Shown here piece after piece: positions 9,394 to 18,191 of a DNA stretch of 64,000 bases. The DNA is taken from the NCBI GenBank assembly GCA_905221605.1, contig CAJNDS010000001.1, positions 3,332,987 through 3,396,986 of the forward strand. The letters run 5' to 3'. Position 1 is the first letter of the stretch. Every line of letters begins with the position of its first letter. The notes below the pieces were generated by a model. The model saw only the letters and a program-made list of their open reading frames with translations, searched no databases and was not told the origin of the DNA. Made by a program: the position numbers and the translations under genes. Origin of the DNA: Symbiodinium natans (taxonomy: Eukaryota > Sar > Dinophyceae > Suessiales > Symbiodiniaceae).

Positions 9394-9736
9394 GTGAAAT
9401 GGAGTTTTGTTGAGTTGACGCCTTAAACATACTACTTACGGCAGCACTGCTCAATCCCTCATCCCACCAAGTCCGCCCCCTCAGTGCCCTCAGCCCTGGA
9501 GGGGGGGGGGGGGTCGGATGACGCCCGGTGATGCTTCGGGATTACATGAGGGTTCAGGGTTTAGGGTTTAGGGTTTAGGGTTTAGGGTTTAGGGTTTAGG
9601 GTTTAGGGTTAGGCTTTAGGGATGAGGGTTTAAGGGAGCTGCCGATGCTTTGGATGTGGGTTTTTTTTTGACCGGCTCATCCCAGGTTATGGGTCTCAGG
9701 GCTCTGGACTCCTGCAGCTTCAGGGAGTTCCTATAC

Positions 9737-9882
9737 CCCTAAACCCTAAACCCTAAACCCTAAACCGTAAACCGTAAACCCTAAACCCTAAACCCTAAAC
9801 CCTAAACCCTAAACCCTAAACCCTAAACCCTAAACCCTAAACCCTAAACCCTAAACCCTAAACCCTAAACCCTAAACCCTAA
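9737..9882 (-). repeat. C-rich telomere-type array, about 20 units
   Basis: CCCTAAA units with two adjacent CCGTAAA variants, a small homogenised block. Confidence 0.93.
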
Positions 9883-9919
9883 CCGCCAAGCCCATCCATC
9901 AAGGGTGGACGCCTGCCAG

Positions 9920-9976
9920 GCTGCGTACAGCAAGCGGCTCTTTGCCGATAATTTGGATCGCCACCTGGCTTCCATC
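9920..9976 (+). CDS. Probable phase-0 exon
   Basis: Exactly 19 codons (AAYSKRLFADNLDRHLASI) lie between acceptor ggacgcctgccag and donor GTGAGG, both good consensus sites, in phase 0 at both ends. The peptide is an amphipathic helix type. The C-rich array ends 37 bp upstream of the exon, and a G-rich array begins about 35 bp downstream. Host gene unknown. Confidence 0.5.
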
Positions 9977-10010
9977 GTGAGGAGTTCACATAGACAAGCC
10001 AATGATGCAT

Positions 10011-10716
10011 TTAGGGTTTATATAGGGTTTAGGGTTTAGGGTTCAGGGTTCAGGGTTCAGGGTTCAGGGTTCAGGGTTTGTACAGATATACACACACACA
10101 CACCATCTTTATGTACATGTGCATCTTAACTATTTTGATTTTTGATATTTGCTCGTGTATGACATTTCCGCACAAAGTTCGCACGCCGATTCCCAGACAT
10201 GTAGTATTACACCCAAGTGGATAGAAACCGGACTAGGCAGTCAGCAGGCGATGGTTGCGAATGGCAGCAGGCCCTAGCCTCTAAACCCTAAACCCAACAG
10301 CAGAAATTACAAACCCTAAACTCTATAAACCCTAAACCCAAAAGCCGAAATCCTAAACCCTAAACCCTGCACTCTATAAACCCTAAACCCTAAACCCTAA
10401 AGTGCTCGTTTGAAGCTAGTTAGGGTTGTTTTCCTCATTTCTTCTGAAGCTAGTTAGGGTTGTTTTCTCAACACTATCCGGTATTTCTAGCTATGCTGAG
10501 GCCACCCGCTGACGGCATGGGGTTGTTATTGCCGTTCTTGTTGTGGTTGCCGTTGCGGTTGTGGTTGCGTCGGCTGTTGCTGTTGCTGTTGTGGCTGCTG
10601 TTGGTTGTTGCTTTGCGTTGTTCCAAAAGACTGGACCCACACCCTCCCGAAGTCCCCGGCTCTGGGAAAGAAGTGGCGCCCCAACATCCTAAACCCCAGC
10701 ATGTGCACCGCCGGCC
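10011..10716. other. Arrays, CA repeat and GTT-rich sequence
   Basis: A G-rich array with a block of TTCAGGG units (10011-10078) is followed by (CA)n at 10088-10103 and a degenerate C-rich array (10270-10402). A 22-bp direct repeat (TGAAGCTAGTTAGGGTTGTT plus TT) occurs at about 10410 and 10444. An imperfect GTT/GTTGC-rich tract occupies about 10520-10620 and explains the Leu-rich and Gln-rich frames there. Confidence 0.6.
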
Positions 10717-10921
10717 TTAGCTTGGTAGCCCAGTGGTGCCCTTTTCCCTTTTTTTGATTCAAGGTGCCCTTGTACAGTAACCAACCCAAAGAATCGCACA
10801 CTTACTCCACTGCTTGTTCAAGAACCCCCAAAAAATCAAAATGTTATCAGGGCAATATAGAGATTATCTTTTTGTTGGTTCTTAAGAACTAGTACTACTG
10901 GGCTACCAAGCCAAGAGCACT
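10717..10921. repeat. Inverted-repeat element, family 1, copy 3 (205 bp)
   Basis: It has perfect 15-bp terminal inverted repeats (GCTTGGTAGCCCAGT at 10717-10731 and its inverse at 10906-10920). Nested inside are the TTCAAGAACCCCC arms shared with copies at 2323 and 8205. This is the best-bounded copy of the family. Confidence 0.7.
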
Positions 10922-10954
10922 CAGAGTGTCCGAAGGGCGCCTCAGCTCCGCAAG

Positions 10955-11010
10955 GCTTGATGGGCATCCTCCAGCGCAACATCGAGAGGGCCTACGACCT
11001 GAGGCCGGGG
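10955..11010 (+). CDS. Probable exon of unknown protein
   Basis: After acceptor ctcagctccgcaag the frame reads LMGILQRNIERAYDLRP, a helical, charged segment. The GT in GGGGGTTCTAGG is a possible donor, and a G-rich array follows at 11038. A short open frame, so modest confidence. Confidence 0.4.
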
Positions 11011-11037
11011 GTTCTAGGATTCCGGATAAGAAGGGCG

Positions 11038-11092
11038 TAGGGTTTAGGGTTTAGGGTTTAGGGTTTAGGGTTTAGGGTTTAGGGTTTAGGGT
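11038..11092 (+). repeat. G-rich telomere-type array
   Basis: About eight TTTAGGG units. The following 150 bp contain another open island (about 11153-11240) without a recognisable motif. A C-rich array lies at 11246-11315. Confidence 0.88.
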
Positions 11093-11343
11093 TATTTAGG
11101 GTCAACAGAATGTTCGAAGAAGATTCATGGAGACCTCGGAGTTGGGTTACAAGGCCCCCCAGGGTTCGAAGGCCGCCAGACAGGAGTCTAGAAACATCTT
11201 GCTACGTTGTATAAGCTGCATTTCTATGCCTCATTTGCCCCAATTCCTAAACCCTAAACCCTAAACCCTAAATCCCCAACCCTAAACCCTAAACCCCCAA
11301 AACCTCGAACCTTCAACCCTCGACCCCTACGGTGTAGGTTTCA

Positions 11344-11366
11344 GGCACTCAGACGAGGTGTCGGGG
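11344..11366 (+). pseudogene. 5' part of an exon split by the retrotransposon
   Basis: Acceptor gtgtaggtttcag is followed by a short open segment (HSDEVSG in one frame) that stops at the left end of the mobile element. It continues in frame at 18456, where MKLFLGESPLAWNKVKGVT is read up to the donor at 18508, if a single copy of ATGA is kept at the join. A second frame is also open across the join, so the coding frame is not settled. Confidence 0.5.
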
Positions 11367-11409
11367 ATGACCTTCATGTTGGCAGCTTGTCTCCGGAGCT
11401 TTTCGGTTC
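11367..11409 (+). repeat. Split direct repeat A1
   Basis: These 43 bp are identical to 18125-18167. A1 begins with ATG and contains the first 14 codons of ORF1 (MTFMLAACLRSFSV). Confidence 0.93.
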
Positions 11410-12806
11410 GGGGGGAGTGCCTAGTAGAGAGGGTCAATGAGACAACGACGTTCGAAGCACTCATCGCTTGTGATATGGCACTGAAAACCGGACAAAGAGG
11501 ATTTCTCCTTTTGAGCTCTGCGTGGGAAGAGCCTCTATGGAGGGAATGTCTGGTCGCATGTGTCAAGTCCGAACATTTACAAGTCATCGTCGCGATCACC
11601 GAGTCCGAAGCAGAGGAGCACGGTGTAACAACGCTGTCGACCGGCAATGCTTTGTTCACTCTCGTCAAAGTCCGCGCGGATCAGCTCCGCCTGGGCTGCA
11701 GTGCGGCCTATTTGGGCCTGGAAGCGGAAGAAGATCGTTTGCTAACCAAGGCTCGCTCGATGATCAGTTCAGACGAGGAGCTTGTTTACGCGACGGCTTC
11801 AGAGGAGCCTCCTCGCCGAAGACGGCCCAACAAGGCAGCTGCAGCAGACGAAGCAGTCAGCGAGTCAGGCTCGGACGACCAGTCGTCAGCAGAGGGCTTT
11901 GGCGAATTGATGCAGAAGCTGAAAAAAGGATGGCTCGACGAGCCTACGTCCAAAGGCAGCGCAGGCGGCAGCTCAACCAAGGGCAGCAAGAAGCACAAGT
12001 TCAACTTGCTGAGAGAGACTGCAGCTCGCAGCAGCAGCAGCAGCAAGAAGGGCGAGGACAACCTCCCCGACTTCACCAAGCTGGTGTCTGCGCAGGGCGC
12101 CAAGGTCGATGTGAATACGCTGCTCACTTTGGAGCTGGTCAAGACTCTAAAAGGGAAGCACGACAAGAAGACAAAGAAGCGGAGTCGGGACACGTCCAGC
12201 AGCGGATCTTCGGAGACGCGTCAAAGCCGGTCCAGTTCCAGCCGTGGGAGTGTTCCGCGAGCCAGGGGTCATGCCAAAGCCGTAGCCGACTACGACAAGG
12301 CGTGGCGCAGAATGAAGAGGCGCCCGATGAAGGTGGTCAGCAAGTACGTCAAGGAGCTGGAGAGGGAAATCGGAGCCGAAGACGGCCTTCCTTACAAGCT
12401 TTGCGACTACGGCAGGCGGATCGCTTGGAACAAGCAGCGGAGCCTTCAGCGGGCCCACTATATGATCTCGTCCATCCTCGAGCTCCTCCTCAAAAAGAAG
12501 GTAGAGCAGGCTGCGTTGCTAGCCGTGTTGTGCCTGCGAAGCCTGCACCAGGCCGCTCTCGACCACGGCGACTGGACGGTAGCCTGGATGATCACCCATC
12601 TCCCCGATGTTTTCGGCAAGAAGACTTTCGGCGGCGACGCCGAAGATCTGCAGCACGTGACAGCCTACCTCAAGTCCATGCAGGAGTTGGACAAGAACGC
12701 ACGAGCTGTCAGGCGTCAGGAATGGGCGCAGTCAACAGCCGAGGACGACAAGACCAAAGGAAACCCCAAAGGCGCGGGGAAGAACAAGGACAAGGACCAG
12801 TCATGA
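11367..12806 (+). CDS. ORF1, Gag-like basic protein of the retrotransposon
   Basis: About 479 residues. The chosen ATG lies at the first base of repeat A1; an upstream GTG is less likely in a eukaryote. The N-terminal 130 residues look folded. They are followed by Ser/Lys-rich low-complexity sequence (poly-Ser near residue 220, KKTKKRSRD near 270) and a helical C-terminal domain (about residues 310-450) with a very basic last 20 residues. No zinc knuckle is present. Position, charge and length fit the structural protein of DIRS-order elements, but I see no diagnostic motif, so Gag is inferred. Its stop overlaps the ORF2 start (ATGA at 12803-12806), suggesting coupled reinitiation. Confidence 0.65.
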   Translation: MTFMLAACLRSFSVRGECLVERVNETTTFEALIACDMALKTGQRGFLLLSSAWEEPLWRECLVACVKSEHLQVIVAITESEAEEHGVTTLSTGNALFTLVKVRADQLRLGCSAAYLGLEAEEDRLLTKARSMISSDEELVYATASEEPPRRRRPNKAAAADEAVSESGSDDQSSAEGFGELMQKLKKGWLDEPTSKGSAGGSSTKGSKKHKFNLLRETAARSSSSSKKGEDNLPDFTKLVSAQGAKVDVNTLLTLELVKTLKGKHDKKTKKRSRDTSSSGSSETRQSRSSSSRGSVPRARGHAKAVADYDKAWRRMKRRPMKVVSKYVKELEREIGAEDGLPYKLCDYGRRIAWNKQRSLQRAHYMISSILELLLKKKVEQAALLAVLCLRSLHQAALDHGDWTVAWMITHLPDVFGKKTFGGDAEDLQHVTAYLKSMQELDKNARAVRRQEWAQSTAEDDKTKGNPKGAGKNKDKDQS

Positions 12807-15800
12807 ATCCCTCAGACCGAAAGGCTTCAAGCGGCAGATCTGGTGACCAGTACTGTCGCGAGATGCTCAGAGAAATTCGAGAGGGCCATGGGGCCTTCAG
12901 CCGTTTTTTGAAAATCGTGAGAGCTCTTTCTTCGAAGAGCTCGGGGCCTAGGACATCCCCGAACGGGGAGTGCAAGCTTTTTCCGTCTTTGCTTCCGAGT
13001 CTGGAGCATCCCAGAGTCTCGGGGAGCGCAAGACTGCGCCAGCGAGGACGAGGCCGAACGCTAGCTTGGGAATGGGTTGAAGTGTTGTGGGCGTTGTTTA
13101 CCTTCTACGAAGGTGGGGCTCCAGCACAGACGGAGGCTCTTGAAGCTCTTGCCAAGCACGCAGCGCGCGCTCCCTGGACTCAACTCCATGCGGAATACGC
13201 CGGCTCACTGCATCAGCAAATTCAATCCTTTTGCCGCCTTAAGGATGACTCTCCCCTAAGTCGCGGCAATCAGAAATTAAGCGAATTTATTGAGTGTTTA
13301 AAGCTGTCCCACTATAATCCTCAAATCCCCAATCCCTCATCAAGCGTAAGTCAGGCAAAATATGTCTGCCCAGAGCGCATGTCCTTGCCAGAGCAAGCAG
13401 GCGTAATAGATCCCCTCGATTTTCTGAAAGGTCAGCAGCGCGAAATCTTTGAGAACTCTGCTGCAGTCATCCCTGAGGATCATGAAACGAGGGCGGCGTC
13501 CAAGGCCTGCTTTAAGGTAAGGGAAGCAGACCAGCCTGCAGTGTATCGCAAGTTGCTACAGTCAGGCGTTGCCACACTGATTCCTGCTGAGTGGGGACTC
13601 CGAGATTGCCGCGGAGACCTCATCACTGGGGGGCTGTTCGCCGTACCGCACAAGCCACATAGTGATCGCATCATAAACGACAGACGGCCCCTAAATGAAC
13701 TTGAAAGACGTCTGGTTTGGGCAAAATTACCTCATGGTAGCATGCTAACGCAACTGATCGTACCAAAGGGTCAAGGGCTGAGGGGCAGTGGGGATGATTT
13801 ACAAAATTATTTCTACTTGCTCCGCCACCGGCCAGATTGGCTCCCCCGCAATGTTGTTGGTCAGCCTTTTGACGGAGGTGATTTTGTAGAGTTCGGGGGG
13901 GAGGCTGGGAAAAGGTACCTGTTAGCGTTTACGGTTGTCGCTATGGGTGACAGAAACGCTGTGGACATTGCACAGCAAACCCACCTTGAAATTCTACAGG
14001 ACTGCGGTGCTATGCAGCCATGCGAAGTTTTGTCTTACAAAGCACCACTCCCAGCCTCAAGCACTTGGGAAGGGTTGTATATAGACGTTCATATCGTCAT
14101 CCAGCAATTCCCCAGCCGTAAGCTTCGTAAGCGCATTGGCCACAGCGGGCAGTGCAAACTTAGGGATGTTGACATCATTGAGCGCAGTAGAGCCCAGTAC
14201 GCAAAGCTTCGTATTCCTACTTCATCGTCAAAGGCCTTCACCCGTGAGAGTAAGTTCGTGGCTTGGGGAACCGAGGTGGATAGCGCCAGTGGACGCGTAG
14301 GGTGCCCTGCTGTGAAGCTCTTGCAGATTGGCTTTCTCATCCTTGAAGTTTGTAGCCTGCCCGTAGTCGGCAAGCGCTGTTTACAGCAACTTCTCGGCCT
14401 CATCGTGCATCCCCTTATGCACAACCGATGTTTGATGAGCGTCCTTCAGGACACCTACAACCACGTATCAAGCATGCCAAAAGCTCGGGCTTCACGCCTC
14501 CCTAGCGCAGCTCGAGAAGAGCTGCTTGTAGTGGGCCTTTGCCTGCCGTTCGCTTGCGCAAATGTTCGGCGCCCAGTGTCTGCCAGGATTTCAGCTACCG
14601 ATGCGAGCCTAGAGGCAGGAGGGCGAGCTGCCACCCTAACATCGCCTCCCGTAGCCCAAACCCTGTACAGGTACGCTGAACATAGGGGTGAACACGTAAG
14701 GCTCGATTGGGCTCATAGTTGCTTATTCCCCGGAAGTACAATGTCTCAGGCTCCCGAAGAAGTTGAAACACTCATGGCCGACCACGCGTGGAGCACCACG
14801 GAGTGTTGTTCTTTTGGCCACAAGCAGCATATTAATGTCCAGGAGCTGAAGATGATAAAGCGCGAGCTGGTCGCCGCTGTGCACCAAACAACCGCCCCTC
14901 TAAGACTTGTAAACCTTGCAGATAGTCGGGTCGCCGTCGGAGCGTGGTCAAAGGGGCGATCTTCGTCGAAACAGCTCAACCGCATCTTGCGCAGCTGCAT
15001 AGGATGGTCCGTTTGTGGAAGAAAAACGTTACACAATGTCTGGGTCCAGTCAAGCGCCAACCCCAGTGACTATCCTTCGCGCTTCAGGCCCATCCCTAGC
15101 CCTAGTGCGCCTAGGCCCGTCACTAGACAGGTGTTTGGTAAGCAGGCCTCCTACGTGCAGCAGCGCAAGAGGAACAGCCGGATATGGGCCCTCGCTTTGA
15201 GTGCAGATGCCGTTTTCGGGGAGGAGCTTTCGTTCATGCCGAGGCACCCAGCTGAGCCGCTGTGGACATTCCGTGAGGTGTTTGCCGGCAGTGCGAACTT
15301 GACAAAGCATTTCAAGAGCATGACAGACTTCGCAATGGCTCCTCCCGTTGAGCGTATGCAGCGCGGCAAGCCCAGTCTTCGGCATGATCTGTTAGACAAT
15401 GACACATATGCCCAGCTCCTCCGCGCTGCTTCACTCCCTCGACAGTTTTGGCATTTTGCAGTGCCGAGTGCGTCATTTTCCCAGTTGCAGCGGCTAAACT
15501 CGAGCACTAGGGTGCCCTCTAGGCCAGAAGGTTCGGGCGCCCTTCGGAGCGAAGTGAGAGCCAACGAGCTCGGCCGCAGAACAGTCGAGCTTTGCAAAGC
15601 TCTGCATGCAGCAGGTTCCTTTTTTACAATCGAAAACCCCAGCAGCTCGCTCTTGTGGCGTCTTGCTTGCTTCAAAGAGCTGCTGTGTTTGCAGGGCCTG
15701 CAGATGGTACAAGTAGACCTCTGCAAGTATGGGTTGACAATGCCGGACAGCAACGGCGCACGCAAACTCGTTCAGAAGGCCACTGTTTTTTGTGGGACCG

Positions 15801-15973
15801 TTCCAGGGCTAGAGGCACTTGAAGCACGTTGTAGTCGGGACCATGAGCACGTCCAGGTCTTAGGAGGGGCTCGAACTCCACAAGGATGGAAATCACGCTC
15901 CAAGCTTGGCAGTGCCTATCCCAACCAGCTGTGTCGTGCCTATTGCCGGATGTGCCGCAGACTGTTCATGTGA
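12803..15973 (+). CDS. ORF2, reverse transcriptase-RNase H-cytosine methyltransferase-like polyprotein
   Basis: 1056 residues from the ATG overlapping the ORF1 stop. Residues about 248-450 are a reverse transcriptase: VPHKPHSDRIINDRRPLN, then the GSGDDLQNYFY block and LYIDVHIV at 425-432. The usual YIDD is YIDV, so one catalytic Asp is replaced. Residues about 590-750 are RNase H, with ATDASLEAGG (Asp 600), NVQELKM and LADSRVAVGAW. Residues about 820-1056 resemble a C5-cytosine methyltransferase: FREVFAGSANLTKHF (823 on, SAM-binding type), VPSASFSQ (888 on) where PCxxFS would carry the catalytic Cys, and IENPSSS (944 on). The Cys is Ser here. DIRS elements usually carry an adenine-type methyltransferase; cytosine methyltransferases in dinoflagellate retrotransposons have been reported. 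The frame is open for another 427 codons upstream, over ORF1, but that part looks spurious. Confidence 0.88.
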   Translation: MNPSDRKASSGRSGDQYCREMLREIREGHGAFSRFLKIVRALSSKSSGPRTSPNGECKLFPSLLPSLEHPRVSGSARLRQRGRGRTLAWEWVEVLWALFTFYEGGAPAQTEALEALAKHAARAPWTQLHAEYAGSLHQQIQSFCRLKDDSPLSRGNQKLSEFIECLKLSHYNPQIPNPSSSVSQAKYVCPERMSLPEQAGVIDPLDFLKGQQREIFENSAAVIPEDHETRAASKACFKVREADQPAVYRKLLQSGVATLIPAEWGLRDCRGDLITGGLFAVPHKPHSDRIINDRRPLNELERRLVWAKLPHGSMLTQLIVPKGQGLRGSGDDLQNYFYLLRHRPDWLPRNVVGQPFDGGDFVEFGGEAGKRYLLAFTVVAMGDRNAVDIAQQTHLEILQDCGAMQPCEVLSYKAPLPASSTWEGLYIDVHIVIQQFPSRKLRKRIGHSGQCKLRDVDIIERSRAQYAKLRIPTSSSKAFTRESKFVAWGTEVDSASGRVGCPAVKLLQIGFLILEVCSLPVVGKRCLQQLLGLIVHPLMHNRCLMSVLQDTYNHVSSMPKARASRLPSAAREELLVVGLCLPFACANVRRPVSARISATDASLEAGGRAATLTSPPVAQTLYRYAEHRGEHVRLDWAHSCLFPGSTMSQAPEEVETLMADHAWSTTECCSFGHKQHINVQELKMIKRELVAAVHQTTAPLRLVNLADSRVAVGAWSKGRSSSKQLNRILRSCIGWSVCGRKTLHNVWVQSSANPSDYPSRFRPIPSPSAPRPVTRQVFGKQASYVQQRKRNSRIWALALSADAVFGEELSFMPRHPAEPLWTFREVFAGSANLTKHFKSMTDFAMAPPVERMQRGKPSLRHDLLDNDTYAQLLRAASLPRQFWHFAVPSASFSQLQRLNSSTRVPSRPEGSGALRSEVRANELGRRTVELCKALHAAGSFFTIENPSSSLLWRLACFKELLCLQGLQMVQVDLCKYGLTMPDSNGARKLVQKATVFCGTVPGLEALEARCSRDHEHVQVLGGARTPQGWKSRSKLGSAYPNQLCRAYCRMCRRLFM

Positions 15974-16061
15974 CCAGATTAGGTTTATCTTGGGACTTCA
16001 TGTGCAGCACTTTGTTTTATTTGTTTAAGTTAGGCTGGTGGTTGCATCTCATTACACCTTA

Positions 16062-17165
16062 ATGACGCTTCCGGGCCAGAGCCATGGTTTGCAATTTCGG
16101 CTGGGGAAATACAGTGCAGCCTATCGTAAGCGGCTCATCCAAGCTGGGCGCTCCCTGTGCCGTTACGTGGGCAGCAGCGCAGCAAGGTGGCTCATTGAAG
16201 CTGCCAGCGCGTCCGAAGTTGACTCGGTGCTGGCGCAGTTCGTGGAGCACATGCGTTCGCAGCGCTCGAAGGGGAGTTTAAAAACAGCAAAGCACGCAGC
16301 GTTGCTCATGCAGATCATAAGGCCCAGGTTGCATAGGCGGCTTAACGAAACTTGGTTCGTGCTCCGAGCCTGGGAAGAGCAGACGCCAAGTCGACTACGC
16401 ATGCCCTTGCCTGTACCTGTGTTTCTTGCCATGGTCATCTATTCTCGAGTAAAGGCCTTGCAAAGCAGTTGCAGTACGCAACGTTCACTTTGGTTTGCTT
16501 TCGCTACCATTCTCGAGTTGGCTTTCTACGGTCTGCTGCGGCCTGGCGAAGCTTTGGGGATTGAGTGCCGAGATGTTAGTTTGCCCAACAGCTTGTCCCT
16601 AGGACAGCCGCACTTGACCCTGACCCTAAGAGACCCTAAGAATAGGCGACAGCTGGGGCGGTTACAGCACGCTGTGGTGAAACACCCTCACGCTTGCAAT
16701 TGGGCTAGCTGGGTCATTGGCAGTTCGTCGCAAACTTGCAAGTTGTGGCCTAGCTCTCAGTATCACTTCAGGCGTCGGTTCAAGGAGGTCTGCCGAGCAC
16801 TTAGGGTTCACAACTGGCATTTGACACCTGCCTCCCTGCGAGCTGGAGGAGCCACTTTCCTTTTCCAGCAAGGTTGCAGTGTCGACAGGCTCCGTTTCCA
16901 GGGTCGCTGGACGAGTCTCGCATCCCTGGAGCATTACGTGCAAGTTGGTGTGGCGCAGCAAACCTTGCTGCAGGTGCAACCTGCTTGTGCCGCCAAGATA
17001 CGCAGATACTTGCAGCTAGGCTCTTTCCTTTTGGAGCTGGGGGCCAAATACCGGGCCGAAGTACCATCCGAGCAGCTTGTGTCTACGCCGGCGCTCTGCT
17101 TCACGCAGGCCGACAATCCGGTGTCTTGGGCTCATGGCTTCGCAGCCATGGGCACGCAAATTTAG
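16062..17165 (+). CDS. ORF3, tyrosine recombinase
   Basis: 367 residues from the first ATG; an upstream in-frame GTG at 16038 is not used here. The catalytic domain shows LLRPGEALG (Arg 160), HLTPASLRAGGAT (second Arg 260), GRWTSLASLEHYVQ (Trp 283 at the His/Trp position, nucleophile Tyr 292). This is the R...HxxR...H/W...Y plan of phage-integrase-type recombinases that insert the circular cDNA of DIRS-order elements. All key residues are present. The N-terminal 110 residues form a helical SAM-like core-binding domain. It lies 88 bp after ORF2, with no intron seen, and its end overlaps ORF4. Confidence 0.9.
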   Translation: MTLPGQSHGLQFRLGKYSAAYRKRLIQAGRSLCRYVGSSAARWLIEAASASEVDSVLAQFVEHMRSQRSKGSLKTAKHAALLMQIIRPRLHRRLNETWFVLRAWEEQTPSRLRMPLPVPVFLAMVIYSRVKALQSSCSTQRSLWFAFATILELAFYGLLRPGEALGIECRDVSLPNSLSLGQPHLTLTLRDPKNRRQLGRLQHAVVKHPHACNWASWVIGSSSQTCKLWPSSQYHFRRRFKEVCRALRVHNWHLTPASLRAGGATFLFQQGCSVDRLRFQGRWTSLASLEHYVQVGVAQQTLLQVQPACAAKIRRYLQLGSFLLELGAKYRAEVPSEQLVSTPALCFTQADNPVSWAHGFAAMGTQI

Positions 17166-17796
17166 GCAAGCGGTGGTCAAAGCTGGGGCCTTCAAAGGGG
17201 CTCGCTTCCTCGACTTGTCAGGCGAGCAGTTGTCCAAAGCTGCCAAGTCGTATCCCAGCGACATGCGCTTGCATCAGTTTGCGAAAGAATCGCTAGTTCA
17301 GCAGCGTGCGGAGCAGGAGCAGGCGCAGCGCAGTGCTGTGCCACCTGAGCCAGTCCATCCTCAGCAGTCAGCGTCGCCCACGGCTGCAGACACTACTTGG
17401 TCGAAGCGCTGCCGGGCGCATCTCTATGGCGCTATCTCTAAGCTGTTGGTGGGACGCAAGCTCCGATGGTGGCAGTGGGCGCTTTTTGCTGCATTCTTAG
17501 TTTTGGTGGTTACACGCCCGCGGTTTGGAACTCTCTGTGCAAAGGTTGCAGCGCTCTCCCTTCGTTTGATAGTGCGCAAAAGCATGAATTTCTTGCTGAT
17601 GGTCGTCGATGCCGTGCTCGAGGAGCTTATTGCGCAGATTGACTCAGCTACGTTGCCGGCCGTCACTGTGGTCAGGGAGGCCGCCGAGGCAGTGCACCCT
17701 TCGGGCCTCAGTCAGGTCGTCATCTCCGGGATCTCAGCTTTTGCGGGAGTCTTGTGCGCGCAGATGGGTTTCGCACGCCGTCTCATGGCCGGGTGA
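17134..17796 (+). CDS. ORF4, small predicted membrane protein of the retrotransposon
   Basis: 220 residues from the ATG at 17134, which lies inside the end of the recombinase gene in another frame. The N-terminal half is basic and Gln-rich (SLVQQRAEQEQAQRS). A hydrophobic segment, WQWALFAAFLVLVV, near residue 115 is a good single transmembrane helix, followed by basic residues. Two amphipathic or hydrophobic stretches lie in the C-terminal 90 residues (NFLLMVVDAVLEELIAQI). I recognise no family. Its length and position between the recombinase and repeat B1 argue that it belongs to the element. A role in particle assembly or membrane targeting is speculation. Confidence 0.55.
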   Translation: MASQPWARKFRQAVVKAGAFKGARFLDLSGEQLSKAAKSYPSDMRLHQFAKESLVQQRAEQEQAQRSAVPPEPVHPQQSASPTAADTTWSKRCRAHLYGAISKLLVGRKLRWWQWALFAAFLVLVVTRPRFGTLCAKVAALSLRLIVRKSMNFLLMVVDAVLEELIAQIDSATLPAVTVVREAAEAVHPSGLSQVVISGISAFAGVLCAQMGFARRLMAG

Positions 17797-17864
17797 CGTC
17801 TGCGCGCCGCCTCTCTGCCCCTCCACCACCCATGATGCTGTGTTGGGGGTGTTGGAAGTGTGTG

Positions 17865-18128
17865 TGCCAGAGCTCGCCAGCCCGGCTGGTCTCCTCAGCC
17901 AGTTCAGTCAATCATTCTTCCCTTCGCATTCTTGCAACTTCCAGCCTGCCAATCGTTGCATTCTTTGCAGCATGTCGTATGCCAATCGTGGCACAGACTT
18001 GCACTTTCACAGTTCTTGCAATCAGTCGGCGCTTCGCGCCTCCTTTGCTTTGACACAAACTTCAGGAGTGCCCCGAGAGAAAACAGGCGTTGAGCGAGGT
18101 TTGCAAGAGACAGTGCAGAACAACATGA
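17865..18128 (+). repeat. Split direct repeat B1
   Basis: This 264-bp copy matches 18192-18455 with a constant offset of 327 bp and one visible mismatch (C versus T near 17929/18256). Its last four bases, ATGA, are the first four of A2. Confidence 0.93.
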
Positions 18129-18167
18129 CCTTCATGTTGGCAGCTTGTCTCCGGAGCTTTTCGGTTC
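18125..18167 (+). repeat. Split direct repeat A2
   Basis: Exact copy of A1 lying at the B1/A2 junction. This junction equals the sequence that a circle joining B2 to A1 would have. Confidence 0.93.
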
Positions 18168-18191
18168 CGCCACCACCCCACCACCGCAGGA

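Noticed and set aside
11522-12802. Upstream 427 codons of the ORF2 frame as a real N-terminus
   Set aside because: The residues are Arg/Ser/Gln-rich and shapeless, while ORF1 in the other frame is coherent and an ATG overlaps its stop.
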